Source: UBA5070 sp039798065 (GTDB lineage Bacteria > Fibrobacterota > Fibrobacteria > UBA5070). From it: 6,174 bases of DNA. Under the pieces are notes generated by a model. It saw only the letters and a program-made list of their open reading frames with translations. It did no database searches and was not told where the DNA came from. Of the stretch, positions 6,042 to 6,174 are shown piece by piece. Position numbers and translations under genes: made by a program. Position 1 is the stretch's first letter. Every line of letters starts with the position of its first letter. The stretch is from NCBI GenBank assembly GCA_039798065.1, contig JBDKGS010000267.1:1-6174 (forward strand). The letters run 5' to 3'.

Positions 6042-6174
6042 TGGCGACGATGCGCCTACCGGTACAAATTCTGTCCGTGCTTTCGGTGCTCGCGGCATCG
6101 GCTTTCGCCCAGACCAAGATCGACATCTTCGCACAGGCGGGTGCCGCCTACGATTCGGGCAAGTTCGAGAAGGC
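6041..6174 (+). CDS. Secreted TPR-repeat protein, N-terminal fragment (runs off the window)
   Basis: The ATG at 6041 overlaps the tonB TGA by one base (TGATG). The 44 readable codons encode a signal peptide (MATMRLPVQI, then a hydrophobic core, probable cleavage after ASAFA at about residue 25, before QTK) and then IDIFAQAGAAYDSGKFEKA. The AxxAYDSGKFEKA pattern is the first half of a tetratricopeptide repeat. A second in-frame ATG at 6050 is an alternative start. A TPR lipoprotein or periplasmic TPR protein after tonB is what Vibrio-type TonB2 loci carry, so this is probably a periplasmic accessory of the same system. Only the N-terminus is visible, so total length and repeat number are unknown. 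No clear SD is present, so it likely depends on translation of tonB. Confidence 0.8.
   Translation, partial: MATMRLPVQILSVLSVLAASAFAQTKIDIFAQAGAAYDSGKFEK

Overview
The window reads as a GC-rich chromosomal segment from a Gram-negative (diderm) bacterium. The evidence is a TonB/ExbB/ExbD energy-transduction operon with several Sec signal peptides, plus cell-wall precursor genes. All genes lie on the + strand. The phylum cannot be fixed from this sequence; a Fibrobacterota-like or other non-model diderm lineage is only a guess. I see no mobile element, CRISPR array, tRNA or rRNA.

Region 1 (1-1662) is a tight gene group: the 3' end of aspartate-semialdehyde dehydrogenase (asd), a 62-residue single-pass membrane protein with a TTG start, and alanine racemase (alr). 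The small gene and alr overlap by 4 bp (GTGA). Asd feeds the diaminopimelate/lysine branch and Alr makes D-alanine, so both enzymes supply peptidoglycan precursors; the small membrane protein between them has no assigned function.

Region 2 (1663-2466) is a separate transcription unit. A 130-bp leader containing a pyrimidine-rich anti-Shine-Dalgarno-like tract precedes a six-helix acetate/succinate-type transporter (AceTr/SatP family). A hairpin and then a good intrinsic terminator follow it.

Region 3 (2510-6174, continuing past the end) is a five-gene operon joined by overlaps or very short gaps: a secreted coiled-coil DUF3450-like protein, a 501-residue ExbB/TolQ-type proton channel with a large periplasmic N-terminal domain (TtpC-like), ExbD, a TonB with a glycine-rich linker, and the start of a secreted TPR protein. 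The order resembles the Vibrio-type TonB2/TtpC locus, but the separate short ExbB2 is absent. The likely picture is that ExbB-ExbD convert proton motive force into TonB motion acting on outer-membrane receptors, with the DUF3450-like and TPR proteins as periplasmic accessories. The most interesting points are this condensed architecture, an apparent shared module between the DUF3450-like protein and the ExbB periplasmic domain, and an 8-codon minicistron that bridges exbD and tonB.
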